A stretch of 64,000 nucleotides of DNA from Treponema sp. (GCA_009781635.1 WQXU01000012.1:1-64000); one strand, 5' to 3'; counted from the first letter of the stretch, positions 7,980 through 17,534 are shown. The notes: generated by a model not told the origin, from the sequence alone. Numbers and translations are program-made.

Positions 7980-8915
7980 TTAATGCGGTTGAAATCCGGA
8001 TAGATGATAAACATTATTAACCATCCCGTCCTCGCTTATATAAAAAAACCGCCTAGAATTATTTTCATCTATATAGGATATTCCCCGCTGCGGAATTCTG
8101 CTCAATTCCGTTAAAGTCACTACAAAGGGTAATTCAGGCAATAATTCACAGCTGTATAAAACGCTTTCAAAGGTTAAAAAAAACGGCTCATCATTATGGC
8201 CGATTTCTATATACCAGAAATCTTTGACAGCGTTATTTGCTGTGAAAACAAGTTTTTCATAGGCGCCTGTATTATTGTCAATAAACTCGCTGTATGAACT
8301 ATATTTGCTTAATATCTCCGGTGTTGCCTGTCTTACATATACATTTACTTCAGTGTTTGAAACACCGGGATATTCGGCAAGCAATATAGGTGCAGTACCG
8401 CCTTCTTCAGGATCTGCATGATTGGCGATTATGGCGAAATATCGTCTTTGATTATTTTCATCTATAAATGATATTCCGGCGCGCGGCATTGTGCCGGCGT
8501 CCGTCCAGCTTACTACAAGCGCATCTTCAGGTGACATATTCAAATAACCCATTACGCTGCGTTCAATAATTCTGACAGGCTCATGCTCAAAATCCAATTC
8601 AATCTCTATATACCTGAAATCGTGCAGTTCAGCCCCTGCGGTAAAAACTATATTTTGACTATAAGGCGCATACTCCTCTGTAACATCGAAGTAATCATTT
8701 AAACGGCTTAAAATTTCATCTGTGGCTATCGTAACCCTTACTTCTCCGCCGGCTGCGGCAAACCATAGATCATCATCATTGACTTTTGCGGTATTTTCCT
8801 GCGGTGTATTTTGCTCTGCTGAGTTTTCAATATTGCTGGTCTTCTTTCCGCTGCAAGAGGAAATGATAAGAGCAAAAATTAATAAAAAGCCAAAGAAACC
8901 ATATTTAAACTTCAT
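7980..8915 (-). CDS. Lipoprotein with a duplicated domain, unknown function
   Basis: A 311-residue protein. Residues 1-21 form a signal peptide ending in a lipobox (LIISSC), so it is probably a lipid-anchored exported protein. The mature part contains two copies of a domain of about 110 residues: one around EILSRLNDYFDVTEE, NIVFTAGAELHDFRYIEI, SWTDAGTMPRAGISFIDENN; the second around EILSKYSSYSEFIDN, LVFTANNAVKDFWYIEI, ELSRIPQRGISYIDENN. Both end in a (Q/S)RR(Y/F)F strand. I do not recognise the family. It is the last gene of a minus-strand run of lipoprotein genes and begins 23 bases after the preceding one, so the two are probably co-transcribed. Confidence 0.7.
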   Translation of the reverse strand: MKFKYGFFGFLLIFALIISSCSGKKTSNIENSAEQNTPQENTAKVNDDDLWFAAAGGEVRVTIATDEILSRLNDYFDVTEEYAPYSQNIVFTAGAELHDFRYIEIELDFEHEPVRIIERSVMGYLNMSPEDALVVSWTDAGTMPRAGISFIDENNQRRYFAIIANHADPEEGGTAPILLAEYPGVSNTEVNVYVRQATPEILSKYSSYSEFIDNNTGAYEKLVFTANNAVKDFWYIEIGHNDEPFFLTFESVLYSCELLPELPFVVTLTELSRIPQRGISYIDENNSRRFFYISEDGMVNNVYHLSGFQPH

Positions 8916-8938
8916 AAATTGACCGCTTTGTTCAGCGT

Positions 8939-10219
8939 CTACCTGTATCCAGCCGCATACACATTACCGCCGTACACGAAAACAGACTGAGCTTTTGCGT
9001 TGCGTGTTCCGTCAGTCAGATTTTGCGCTATGCCATTTTTCCAGAGTGCGGCAACTTCTATGTGTTGATCGTTGCTTATGTGTCCTGCCATATAAACATC
9101 GCTCCCTGATACGAAAACAGAAAGAGGCTGTCCGGTAAATTTTTGCGGCGTACCGTTTACCCAAAGTCTTCCGCCGTCATCGCTTCCGCCGTGCATGTCA
9201 TAATCATATCCTGCTACATATACATTGCCATCCGATACGAAAATGGAACTTGCGCCCGGATAAAAATCTCTTTTAACTCCTTCCTGTACAAGGCCGTTTT
9301 TCCATACTGTGACTTCAAAAAAACCATAACCGTCACCTGGATGAAATTCCGCCATGCTTCCAAGCACATATACATCTCCGTTAGATACAAAAACAGAAAC
9401 AGCTTCCCCCTGGTAATTTCCGTCTGTAAGATTTTGTTTAACGCCGTCTATCCAAATTATGGCATCATTCTTTCCTGCCGCTTTTTCATATCCCGCTGCA
9501 TAGACTTCGCGGCTGTTTTCATCCACAGACACAAAATTGGCTTTAGATTCCTGATTGCTCAAGATCTGCGATGCTTCTGTGCCTATCCAGAGTGTGGCAA
9601 CAGTTATTCCATTTCTGGTTTGATATCCTGCTGAATAGATATTAGAGCCGGAAACATACACAGAAAGAACTTCGGAATTTTCTGCGCCAATAATATTTTG
9701 AACGCCGTTTATCCAGAGTGCGGCAGAATAAACGGGAACAAGCCCCATAGGACCGTCTCTCCATCCTGTAAGAACTCTTCCTGCCGCATAGACATCAGAG
9801 CCGGAAACGTATACGGAATGGGCTACGGAACGATCATTACTCAGAGGCTGCATGGTTCCGTTTACCCAGAGCGCGGCAAAATGAGGTATATCAACATCTG
9901 CGCTTTCATCAATATCTGTTACATCACCAATATAAAGCCGCTCCAGCTCCGCGTAATAAATCTGTTGGTTAGGTTCAGAAAAAGTTCTGATTCTTTCTTC
10001 AATCGCCGTTAATTCCGCTGCAACGGCCGGATCCTTATCATCTCTGCCCTCAAGCTGCATAATTAAACTGAAAGCCCAGTGAGCCAATATTATGGGATCA
10101 TTTACATTTTCGGAAATCCCGGCAGCGTCCGGTTCTGTCTTTTTAGGCGTACAGGCTGCTGCAATAACGGCAATAAGTATTATTCCGATCAATTTAAACA
10201 ATAATCTTTTTTTTATCAT
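8939..10219 (-). CDS. Lipoprotein with seven LWxNG repeats, putative beta-propeller
   Basis: A 426-residue lipoprotein: [19 protein letters not shown] then lipobox AAAC followed by TPKK. I place the start at ATG 10219, because AAGGAG ends 8 bases before it and overlaps the upstream GTG that would otherwise extend the frame. After a linker (about 20-95) come seven repeats of about 45 residues with the pattern (A/T)LWxNGxxQxL, then SVFVSGxDVYAAGY. Seven repeats ending in the same strand pattern suggest a seven-bladed propeller closed at the C-terminus (VYAAGYR). Function is unknown; surface binding is likely. It shares its signal peptide almost exactly with two neighbouring LRR lipoproteins. 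Confidence 0.75.
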   Translation of the reverse strand: MIKKRLLFKLIGIILIAVIAAACTPKKTEPDAAGISENVNDPIILAHWAFSLIMQLEGRDDKDPAVAAELTAIEERIRTFSEPNQQIYYAELERLYIGDVTDIDESADVDIPHFAALWVNGTMQPLSNDRSVAHSVYVSGSDVYAAGRVLTGWRDGPMGLVPVYSAALWINGVQNIIGAENSEVLSVYVSGSNIYSAGYQTRNGITVATLWIGTEASQILSNQESKANFVSVDENSREVYAAGYEKAAGKNDAIIWIDGVKQNLTDGNYQGEAVSVFVSNGDVYVLGSMAEFHPGDGYGFFEVTVWKNGLVQEGVKRDFYPGASSIFVSDGNVYVAGYDYDMHGGSDDGGRLWVNGTPQKFTGQPLSVFVSGSDVYMAGHISNDQHIEVAALWKNGIAQNLTDGTRNAKAQSVFVYGGNVYAAGYR

Positions 10220-10241
10220 GTCAAACACTCCTTAATAATAA

Positions 10242-11471
10242 CTACCAGTTTCTGGCATGCGGATCATCGCACCGGACCAATTCCAGTAAATTTCCATCCT
10301 GATATATCAAACTAATATTATTTTGATTTCCTGTTATTAACTGAATAGTATCTGTTATTTCATCAGGAGCCCAATCGTGCGCATCCATGTCATATTCTTT
10401 AAATTGGATTGTTATAATATTCCCGTCCAAACTCCATTTTCCATCGTGTTCGAAAAAAAATGGATTGGCTTTACCGTAGCTGCCCTCTGCTGAAAAACTG
10501 TAAATGTTGGAAAAATTTTCATAACAGAAAGCCATTCCGCAGGAGTGCCCCTGCAAAACAGTGTCACTTTTTTGATGCCATCTTCCATGTAAAGCAGGAG
10601 CATCTAAGGGATAGCTTTCCGATAAATAACCTCCGAAGAACCACATGTCATTTCCAAAATATGTCTTATACCAATAATCTGTAATTCCGTCAATTGTTGC
10701 AGATTCACCTCTTTCATGCACTACTAGCCTTTGACCATGCGGAAAAGTTCTTACTACGCTGCTATTAACTGAAGGTTCTGCGCGTCCTCTTAATCCGCTT
10801 GTAGCGTTAACATACATTACCTTAAGTATTTCAAAGCTGGAATCATCGTTCATTGGATTGCCGGCAAATACACGGCTGCCGATTGAAGTAACACTGTCCG
10901 GAATGGTTACGCTTGTCAGTTGATTGTCAGCAAATGCATTGTCGCCGATCGTAGTAACGCTGTTTGGAATGGTTATGCTTGTCAGTTGATTATTGGAAAA
11001 TGCGCTGTCGCCGATTACAGTAACGCTGTTTGGAATGGTTACGCTTGTTAGTTGATTATTGGAAAATGCAAACATGCCTATTGCAGTAACGTTTCTGCCG
11101 ATGGTTACGCTTGTCAATTGATTGTTATGAAATGCCTGCTGGCCGATTGATGTAACACTGTCGGGAATTGTAACACTGGTAAGCTGACTGTTATGAAATG
11201 CCATATTGCCGATTGAGGTAACGCTGTTTGGAATAATAACGCTGGTTAGCTGACTGTAATTAAATGCGCCGTCGCCGATTGAAGTAACACTGTCTGGAAT
11301 GACGACGCTGGTTTCGTTCCCTATATACTTTTCTATAGTTGTGCCGTCCATCTGGAAATCTGTCAATGGAGTTTGGTTTTGTGTTTCGCTTTTTTTCGGA
11401 GTACACCCCGCTGCAATAATGGCAACAGCCATCACTGCGAATAACTTGAATAGCAATCTTTTTTTGTTCAT
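10242..11471 (-). CDS. BspA-type leucine-rich-repeat lipoprotein with SH3-like domain
   Basis: A 409-residue lipoprotein with signal peptide [19 protein letters not shown], lipobox AAGC and TPKK. Residues about 40-215 hold eight LRR_5 repeats of 23 residues ([22 protein letters not shown]), the BspA family of treponemal and oral-bacterial surface adhesins. Residues about 225-275 ([19 protein letters not shown], then [10 protein letters not shown]) look like a bacterial SH3 domain, usually a cell-wall or peptide binder. The tail (GRWHQK to QFKEYD) has the pattern of a small secreted beta domain. GGAG lies 14 bases before the ATG, an unusually long spacing compared with the paralogue at 12665. 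It probably faces the outside of the cell. Confidence 0.85.
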   Translation of the reverse strand: MNKKRLLFKLFAVMAVAIIAAGCTPKKSETQNQTPLTDFQMDGTTIEKYIGNETSVVIPDSVTSIGDGAFNYSQLTSVIIPNSVTSIGNMAFHNSQLTSVTIPDSVTSIGQQAFHNNQLTSVTIGRNVTAIGMFAFSNNQLTSVTIPNSVTVIGDSAFSNNQLTSITIPNSVTTIGDNAFADNQLTSVTIPDSVTSIGSRVFAGNPMNDDSSFEILKVMYVNATSGLRGRAEPSVNSSVVRTFPHGQRLVVHERGESATIDGITDYWYKTYFGNDMWFFGGYLSESYPLDAPALHGRWHQKSDTVLQGHSCGMAFCYENFSNIYSFSAEGSYGKANPFFFEHDGKWSLDGNIITIQFKEYDMDAHDWAPDEITDTIQLITGNQNNISLIYQDGNLLELVRCDDPHARNW

Positions 11472-11555
11472 ATAATTATGTTAATCTCCTTTATGATAAT
11501 TTGATTAATTTTAACATATAATTCTTAATAATTGGTAATTTGGCGTTAAATACTT

Positions 11556-12665
11556 TTATCCTTCCATATGATTGATCGTTATATTTTCAATAAACCTTAT
11601 TTCTCCGGCGGCATCAATTTCAAATATATCCGTGATACTTTCTGCCGGATTGTTATCAGATAATTTTATTAATACTTTGTTGTTTTCCGCCGGTTCAAAG
11701 TAAACGCTTGACCATGATTTTCTGCCAAGATTACCGGTAGGAATCATTTTGTTGTCTATATATATAATTATGTCATGGCAGGGTTTTATAGTTCTGAATA
11801 TATGCATAATACCTGATGAACGTGAATAAAAGTATGAAATTCCGTCATTGTTTCCAAAATCATAAGTAAATGCATCTCTTGCAATATAACCGCCCCATAC
11901 ATAGCCCTCTAAACTTTCATATCTTATCTTATACCAGCCTTGTTTAACGCCGTCTTCTGTTCTGATTTCTTCTGAATAAGCGTTTATAACTTCAATTTGA
12001 TCATGTAATCGAAGCCTTCCAATGATTTCACCGTTAATATTAGGCTGATTCCGGATATTAACAGAGCCTTTTAACATATAGTAAATCCCCGGACTAATAA
12101 AATCAGGATCTAATACCGCAGCGTCATAATTGCAAAATCTGCATGTACTTATATTGGTCAGAGGATTTCCTGAAAATGCATAAAAGCCGATGGATATAAC
12201 ACTGCCGGGAATGACAGCATCGCTTAGTTGATTCCCTGCAAATGCCCGGTTTCCGATTGAAACAACACCGCTTCCAATGCCAATGCTTGTCAGTTGATTG
12301 TCCATAAATGCGGCATTTCCAATTGAAACAACGCTGTTGGGAATTATGACGCTGGTTAGCTGTTTTTCGCGGAATGCTTCATCGCCGATATGAGTAACGC
12401 TAAAATTTTGTATTAGGGACGGAATAATGACATCTTTTCTGTGTCCTGTGTATTCTGCTATTTCTACCGAATTACCGTCATTAACGAGTTTCACCCTAAA
12501 ATCACCATTATCGTCATACACATAGCCTGTCAATTCAGATTCGTTTGCAGTAAAAGTTGATTCTTCGGGAATGTCCGCTACGGTTTTCTTTGGGGTACAG
12601 GCAGCTGTAATAACGGCAATAACTGTTATTCCAATTAATTTGAACAGCAGCTCCCTCTTGTTCAT
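11556..12665 (-). CDS. BspA-type leucine-rich-repeat lipoprotein with SH3-like domain
   Basis: A 369-residue lipoprotein: [19 protein letters not shown], lipobox TAAC, TPKK. The start at 12665 has AAGGAG 7-8 bases upstream; longer in-frame versions would lose the signal peptide. Residues about 75-175 carry four to five LRR_5 repeats ([22 protein letters not shown] type). An SH3-like segment follows ([19 protein letters not shown] with [17 protein letters not shown]), then a C-terminal beta-rich domain of unknown type. It is a paralogue of the downstream gene with fewer repeats. It is transcribed with the lipoprotein run at 8-14 kb. A role in adhesion to host or plant-fibre surfaces is inferred from the BspA family only. 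Confidence 0.82.
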   Translation of the reverse strand: MNKRELLFKLIGITVIAVITAACTPKKTVADIPEESTFTANESELTGYVYDDNGDFRVKLVNDGNSVEIAEYTGHRKDVIIPSLIQNFSVTHIGDEAFREKQLTSVIIPNSVVSIGNAAFMDNQLTSIGIGSGVVSIGNRAFAGNQLSDAVIPGSVISIGFYAFSGNPLTNISTCRFCNYDAAVLDPDFISPGIYYMLKGSVNIRNQPNINGEIIGRLRLHDQIEVINAYSEEIRTEDGVKQGWYKIRYESLEGYVWGGYIARDAFTYDFGNNDGISYFYSRSSGIMHIFRTIKPCHDIIIYIDNKMIPTGNLGRKSWSSVYFEPAENNKVLIKLSDNNPAESITDIFEIDAAGEIRFIENITINHMEG

Positions 12666-12722
12666 GTTAATCTCCTTATATGACAGTTTTAATTCTACCA
12701 TGTAATTTTTAATAATGTGTCA

Positions 12723-13835
12723 TCAATATAAATCTTCATCTCTGAACGTTTCGATCTGTTCTGTCCAGCTGCCGTTTTGCAAGGTCCGGGTTGTGCGGAT
12801 ATACAGCTCCGATTCATAGTCATAATCCTGTCTTTCGCTGTGGATAGGCGATAATTCTTCATTTTCCCATTTATATTGAGCAAAAACATAAATTAATCCT
12901 GCGTGTCCGCCTTTTCCGAATTCGCTTATTATTTTATTTTCCGTATCTACCGAAAGATGTGACATGTCAGATAATTCTTCATGATGATAAAATTCCTGCG
13001 CCGGCGGATTGTACATGTAAACCTTATGCCTTAGATTTGATGTGCCGCTTGCCGCAGAACTATAAATGGCAATGTCCATATAATTATCGAAGTTAAAATC
13101 GGTAATCCAGAATAAATCATCCAAATCAGGCTGTTCAGTAAAATAAAAGCCAATCTCGCTTTCACTAAGCATTAAATTATGTTTTTTACCGCGATACTCA
13201 AAAGTAAAATTATCAAGCGTTCCATAATCGTCATCAGTATACCAGGTGGCATAAACTGTTATGGAAATTGTTTGATTATTAAACTGAATGTTATGAGCAA
13301 ATTCCAGCGCAGTCTGCCTTGACCATACGCCGTCACGCAGGATATATGTTCCGGCCGCTTTGCCTGCGGCATTGTAGGCGTGATCAAATCCGTCATCAAA
13401 AACATCCGGATACCCCGGCGGGCTTAAAAGATTAACATCTGAACCAATGGTTATGATGGTTAGCTGGTTGCTGATAAATGCGCCGAATGCAATCGATGTT
13501 ACGCTGCCGGGAATGGTTATTTCTGTAAGCAGGTTCCCCATGAAAGCCCTGTAACCAATAAAAGTTACGCTGTCAGGAATGGTAACTCCGGTAAGCTGGT
13601 TTCCCATGAATGCCTCATCGCCGATAAAAGTCACGCTGTCAGGAATTGTAACGCCGGTAATTTGAGCATCGGCAAATTCATGGTTCCCAATCCTTGTCAC
13701 GCCGTAGGGGATTATAATATTGCCCGTAACGGTATTGCCGGCATCTCCCTGCTTTTCTCTTTTGCACCCCGTTAAAAGCAGCGCTAATAAAACCGCTATT
13801 ACCAGCATAAATAAACCATTCTTAAACCATTTCAT
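12723..13835 (-). CDS. BspA-type leucine-rich-repeat lipoprotein
   Basis: A 370-residue lipoprotein with a different signal peptide from its neighbours (MKWFKNGLFMLVIAVLLALL, lipobox LTGC). Residues about 38-135 hold four LRR_5 repeats ([22 protein letters not shown] type). The C-terminal 200 residues lack SH3 features; the stretch WITDFNFDNYMDIAIYSSA resembles FG-GAP/VCBS-like or XAC2610-type secreted beta domains that describe a calcium-loop repeat, but I am not sure. GGGG lies 7 bases before the ATG. It is the first gene of the minus-strand lipoprotein run. The single signal-peptide difference suggests an independent origin from the three AACTPKK-type proteins. Confidence 0.8.
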   Translation of the reverse strand: MKWFKNGLFMLVIAVLLALLLTGCKREKQGDAGNTVTGNIIIPYGVTRIGNHEFADAQITGVTIPDSVTFIGDEAFMGNQLTGVTIPDSVTFIGYRAFMGNLLTEITIPGSVTSIAFGAFISNQLTIITIGSDVNLLSPPGYPDVFDDGFDHAYNAAGKAAGTYILRDGVWSRQTALEFAHNIQFNNQTISITVYATWYTDDDYGTLDNFTFEYRGKKHNLMLSESEIGFYFTEQPDLDDLFWITDFNFDNYMDIAIYSSAASGTSNLRHKVYMYNPPAQEFYHHEELSDMSHLSVDTENKIISEFGKGGHAGLIYVFAQYKWENEELSPIHSERQDYDYESELYIRTTRTLQNGSWTEQIETFRDEDLY

Positions 13836-14028
13836 TAAATACCCCGCAATATAAATAATTTACTATATAATCCTATGGATGCCAATTGTGTATTTATTTG
13901 TTCGCAGACGGGTATTTTATTGATTTTTAAAAGTTAGTGTTTATATATTCGCTCTGAGGGGTTGTTGATTAATAGTAATATTTTTAATATAGGGTTATTA
14001 TTGGTAATAATATAGAAAGGAGTGAGTT
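13836..14028. promoter_or_regulatory. Divergent intergenic region
   Basis: This AT-rich 193-base stretch separates the lipoprotein run (minus) from the YhhN-like gene (plus). On the plus strand TTGATT, a 16-17 base spacer and TATATA near 13919-13947 form a plausible promoter. On the minus strand TATATAGT-like sequences near 13862-13873 could be a -10. I see no hairpin. Confidence 0.4.
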
Positions 14029-14682
14029 ATGAGCTTGCATCATATTTTTCTTGTGATTCTCGGAGTTGTTTCGCTTGTTTATCTGACAACGCTAAAATTT
14101 AAACCGGGATTATTTCAATTTATCCTGAAAAGCTGCCTTATGCCTCTTGTTTTTGCAATTTATTTAACAGGCGCAGGGCAGGGTAAGGTATTTTGGCCTA
14201 TTATTACAGCGCTGGTTTTTGCCTGGATTGGCGATATTTTACTTGTAAGGATAACAAATATTCTTTGGTTTAAACTTGGGCTTGCAAGTTTTCTTACAGG
14301 GCATATCTTCTATATAGTTGCGATGTATGGATACGCCGTGCCGTTTAATGTTCCTGTTCTTGTAATAAGTATTATTATTGCCGCCTGTTTTGGAGTTATG
14401 GCATATAAGGTTGTAAGGCCAAGCAAGCAGATGAAAATCCCTGTAATCGCTTACGAAACAATAATCCTTTTAATGGCGATTTTTGCATGCCAGTTGTTTA
14501 TTGCGCAATCGTCTGTAAACTTATATTTCGGCGCCTTTGTTCTTGCCGGAAGCATTTGTTTTGTTATTTCTGATACCCTGCTGGCCCTAAAAACATTCCG
14601 CAGAGTGCGTATATATTTTGCTGTAATGGTTACTTATATAGCGGCCCAGCTTCTTATTGCATTGGGATTTAGCATGCTGTAA
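14029..14682 (+). CDS. YhhN family membrane protein, putative lysoplasmalogenase
   Basis: A 217-residue protein with about eight hydrophobic segments. Family marks are visible: ALVFAWIGDILL (conserved GD), FLTGHIFYIV (GH) and AGSICFVISDTLLAL (SD) followed by AQLLIALG at the end. In the YhhN/TMEM86 family these acidic and His residues form the site that cleaves the vinyl-ether bond of lysoplasmalogens. Anaerobic bacteria including treponemes contain plasmalogens, so a role in lipid remodelling is plausible; the family also has members of unknown activity. AAAGGAG lies 7 bases before the ATG. It stands as a single gene, convergent with the LuxR-type regulator with 11 bases between stops. Confidence 0.85.
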   Translation: MSLHHIFLVILGVVSLVYLTTLKFKPGLFQFILKSCLMPLVFAIYLTGAGQGKVFWPIITALVFAWIGDILLVRITNILWFKLGLASFLTGHIFYIVAMYGYAVPFNVPVLVISIIIAACFGVMAYKVVRPSKQMKIPVIAYETIILLMAIFACQLFIAQSSVNLYFGAFVLAGSICFVISDTLLALKTFRRVRIYFAVMVTYIAAQLLIALGFSML

Positions 14683-14693
14683 GCAGATATAAA

Positions 14694-17234
14694 TTAAACT
14701 ATCTTTCGTTCGGCAGCAATTCGGATTGCATCCGCAAGATTCTCCGCTCCCAGTTTCATGTAGACGCTGCTTATAAGCATTTTCACGGTGTTTATGGAAA
14801 GGCGGCGGTTTGCGGCTATTTCTGTACGCGACAAGCCATGCGACAGATCTGTAAGAATATCTTTTTCTCTTGGTGAAATTACAACAATATCTGTTATACC
14901 GTTTGCCTGTCTGTATTCTGCGGTAACATGCGCAAGGCGTTTTGCGTAAGATGCGCTTTTCCTGTTTATATCTGCAAGCCAGGTTTTAGGAATTTTTGAG
15001 TTTGTTTTATTCTGTGCAAATGCAGTAAGAGTGCGCATGTCTTTGCCAAGTTCAATGAAAGGCATAATTATATCATTACCTGATGCGTTTTCATAAGCTT
15101 CCTTCAGCGCGGAATATGCATTTTCCTTTTCTTTCATTTTATACTGAACGCATGCTTCCATCGCAAGCAATTCCACGCGTCCGTATAAATATGCTTCCCT
15201 CTTTTTCATCTCCTGTATATATGAAAGCAAAGGAGGGTAATTTCTTGTCGCATAACAGTATCGCGCCTTCATTTGATTTCCGTAATCTTCAACAAAACTT
15301 GCGCTTGCGTAAATTGAAAAATGCTCTTTTAACCAGTCAGGCGTTTTCTCGCTTAAACCTGTAATGCAGTAAAACCAGCACGTGGCGATATCGTAGTCTG
15401 TAAAACGGTTAGGGTATCTTGGATCGTCAAGCAGGGTTTTCATTTCTTTTAAAAGCCTGTCTGTCTTTACATAATCGCCCTGCAATACTGCAATTCTTAA
15501 ATTGTAAAATAATACTCTTTGTATAACGCCTGAGCGTTTTCTTTCTTTTGCGCGATCAATTGCGCAGGAAAGAGAAGAAAGAGCAGCGCTTATATCGTTT
15601 TGGTAAAAATTAAGTTCGCCGCAGGCAAGATCAATTTCTCCTATATCATGGTTAATGAAACAACGCGACAGATGAGCAGATGATCTTTTCATGGCATCAA
15701 TGTATTTTTTAACAGAGCCTTTTTTAGAGGAGCCTGCGGCGCTGATCCACGGCCCCTGACTCACAATACTGATTCCGTCAAGGTTAATAAACGGTTTATA
15801 GCATCCGGATTGTTTTTCAATAATAAGATCAAAATCGTAGTTTTCATCCGTCAGGCACATTAAAGCGCGGCAAACACCCCAGGTATAGTAAACGCTGCCC
15901 AATGCATTATTTCTAAACTCATCATCTTCAGGCAGTTTTAAATATTTTTCCTCATAATACTGCGAAAGTTTTATGGCCTCTTCCCAGTTTCCCTGACACA
16001 TGATTGTGCGCACATGCGTAGAAGCAAGCTGGCTTTCTTTATCGAACATATGTGCAGGCACGCGTTCAAAAATTGCCGCAGCATACATTGCTATGTCAAA
16101 CGGCACTTGAGACACAGAACCTGTGAACATGCCGACGATAGATTTATAGTCTTTAATTTTTTCAAAATATGACAAGGCGTCAATTTTAAATTCATTTTTA
16201 AAACACCATTGTCCGGCTATCGAATATGTTTTTTGTTTTTGTTCCTTTGTAAGATGATCCTGCTTTGTGGCAAGGAATTCCAGAAATAAGGGGTGAATAA
16301 GGTATGCGTTTATATAGTTGTCCCGTCTTATATATGCATTTTGTTTTTCCAGCTCTGTAATAATATCTTTTTCATCTCCGGCCAAAAGTGCAATTAAATC
16401 AATCGAAAGATGATCTATTAATGAAAGACGCACAAGGAAATTCTGAAGTTGAACGGAAATAGCATCCCATATATCTGTTTCCATAAATTTAAAAATGTTT
16501 GATTTCATTGCATTGCGTATATAACCGTCATATCCCGGAGCTTTTTTATAGGAGCGCGCAATATAATTAAGGGAGAAAGCCCACCCTTCAGTATCCTGCA
16601 GAATTTTACGAAGGTTATCCGGCTGAAGTGAAACGCCCTGCTCGCGGAAATACTGGGCAATTTCATTATCGCTGAAACGAAGCTCATCCTCGCTTATATA
16701 AAATATACTATCTTCCGGTAAAAGACCTGTAAAATTTATAAGCGGAACCAGACGTGTAATCAGGAAAATTGAAGTACCTATCGGCAGATTGCATATGGCT
16801 TCTTCCACAAAGCGGATTACAGCTGGACTTTCAATAAAATGACAGTCATCAAAAACAATAATGCGGCGTTTTTTATCGGCACTGTCGCGTATAATGCTAA
16901 GATACTGTTTTAATTTTTCTTTGGTATCGGGAAAGCCTAGTTTTTTTATTGATGCGGCAAACGGCGCATTATTTACAAGAGTCATGCTATGCGAAAAATT
17001 TTCCCAAAAGCGCGCGCCGACATTATCACGTTCGGAGAGCTGAACCCAAACAGTAGATGTTTTATATTTTTGCACAAAATCATGCACTGCAGTTGTTTTC
17101 CCGTAACCGGCTCCGGCGCATATGATTACTATGGGATGTTTCATAGCTTCCGTAAAAACCTGGTTTAATCTGGAACGTTTAAAATGAAAACCGGCGCCAG
17201 GAATATTACGCAGTGTTTGTAAGGCCTGAGGCAT
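14694..17234 (-). CDS. MalT-like STAND ATPase transcription regulator with LuxR HTH
   Basis: An 846-residue regulator. Near the N-terminus AGAGYGKTT (about 40-48) is a Walker A motif, followed by VFDDCHF (Walker B-like), as in MalT and other STAND ATPases. The middle 450 residues are helical TPR-like repeats that in this family bind the inducer. The C-terminal 65 residues (ISPREKDILTDLSHGLSRTE, then SINTVKMLISSVYMKLG) form a LuxR-type HTH. I place the start at ATG 17234 (MPQALQTL): the frame can be opened to a TTG at 17318, but that TTG is part of a good -35 element. GGGAG lies 12 bases before 17234. It is divergent from an orphan amino-acid permease that it may control. Confidence 0.85.
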   Translation of the reverse strand: MPQALQTLRNIPGAGFHFKRSRLNQVFTEAMKHPIVIICAGAGYGKTTAVHDFVQKYKTSTVWVQLSERDNVGARFWENFSHSMTLVNNAPFAASIKKLGFPDTKEKLKQYLSIIRDSADKKRRIIVFDDCHFIESPAVIRFVEEAICNLPIGTSIFLITRLVPLINFTGLLPEDSIFYISEDELRFSDNEIAQYFREQGVSLQPDNLRKILQDTEGWAFSLNYIARSYKKAPGYDGYIRNAMKSNIFKFMETDIWDAISVQLQNFLVRLSLIDHLSIDLIALLAGDEKDIITELEKQNAYIRRDNYINAYLIHPLFLEFLATKQDHLTKEQKQKTYSIAGQWCFKNEFKIDALSYFEKIKDYKSIVGMFTGSVSQVPFDIAMYAAAIFERVPAHMFDKESQLASTHVRTIMCQGNWEEAIKLSQYYEEKYLKLPEDDEFRNNALGSVYYTWGVCRALMCLTDENYDFDLIIEKQSGCYKPFINLDGISIVSQGPWISAAGSSKKGSVKKYIDAMKRSSAHLSRCFINHDIGEIDLACGELNFYQNDISAALSSLSCAIDRAKERKRSGVIQRVLFYNLRIAVLQGDYVKTDRLLKEMKTLLDDPRYPNRFTDYDIATCWFYCITGLSEKTPDWLKEHFSIYASASFVEDYGNQMKARYCYATRNYPPLLSYIQEMKKREAYLYGRVELLAMEACVQYKMKEKENAYSALKEAYENASGNDIIMPFIELGKDMRTLTAFAQNKTNSKIPKTWLADINRKSASYAKRLAHVTAEYRQANGITDIVVISPREKDILTDLSHGLSRTEIAANRRLSINTVKMLISSVYMKLGAENLADAIRIAAERKIV

Positions 17235-17289
17235 TCTTAAGCACAACTCCCTTAATATGTAAATTTTAATACGAAAGTTTACTGGAGTA

Positions 17290-17318
17290 ATCGTAACTAA
17301 CCAATTTTTTTTTGTCAA
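17290..17318 (-). promoter_or_regulatory. Promoter of the MalT-like regulator
   Basis: On the minus strand TTGACA (17318-17313), 17 bases, then TACGAT (17295-17290). It places the transcript start near 17283, about 50 bases before ATG 17234, and rules out the longer TTG start. Confidence 0.6.
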
Positions 17319-17357
17319 TAAAAAATTAATAATAATTTTTGTATAATAACGCTTATA

Positions 17358-17386
17358 TTGACAATATACTTTTTGTACTATAAAAT
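17358..17386 (+). promoter_or_regulatory. Promoter of the orphan amino-acid permease
   Basis: TTGACA (17358-17363), 17 bases, TAAAAT (17381-17386), with an overlapping TATAAA at 17379. It implies a 5' leader of about 140 bases before the ATG at 17535. The leader contains no obvious hairpin or known riboswitch motif. The regulator promoter at 17290-17318 points the other way 40 bases away. Confidence 0.6.
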
Positions 17387-17534
17387 TTATTTATTGCCGA
17401 TATTAATTTTTTTGGGGAATAAGATTAAATAAACGCATATTTTTTAAAATTAACTGTAATTACGGCGGATTGTCCGGAAAATTCCGTAAAAGCGCGTTTA
17501 AAATATTAATTATCCGGCAATGGAATAAATTAAA

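Noticed and set aside
9143-10012. Antisense ORFs over the seven-repeat lipoprotein
   Set aside because: They are read-throughs opposite a repetitive gene, with Cys- and Tyr-rich nonsense composition and no ribosome site.
17235-17318. Longer N-terminus of the MalT-like regulator from a TTG
   Set aside because: The TTG is the first three bases of a TTGACA -35 element with a matching -10; the ATG at 17234 fits the family better.
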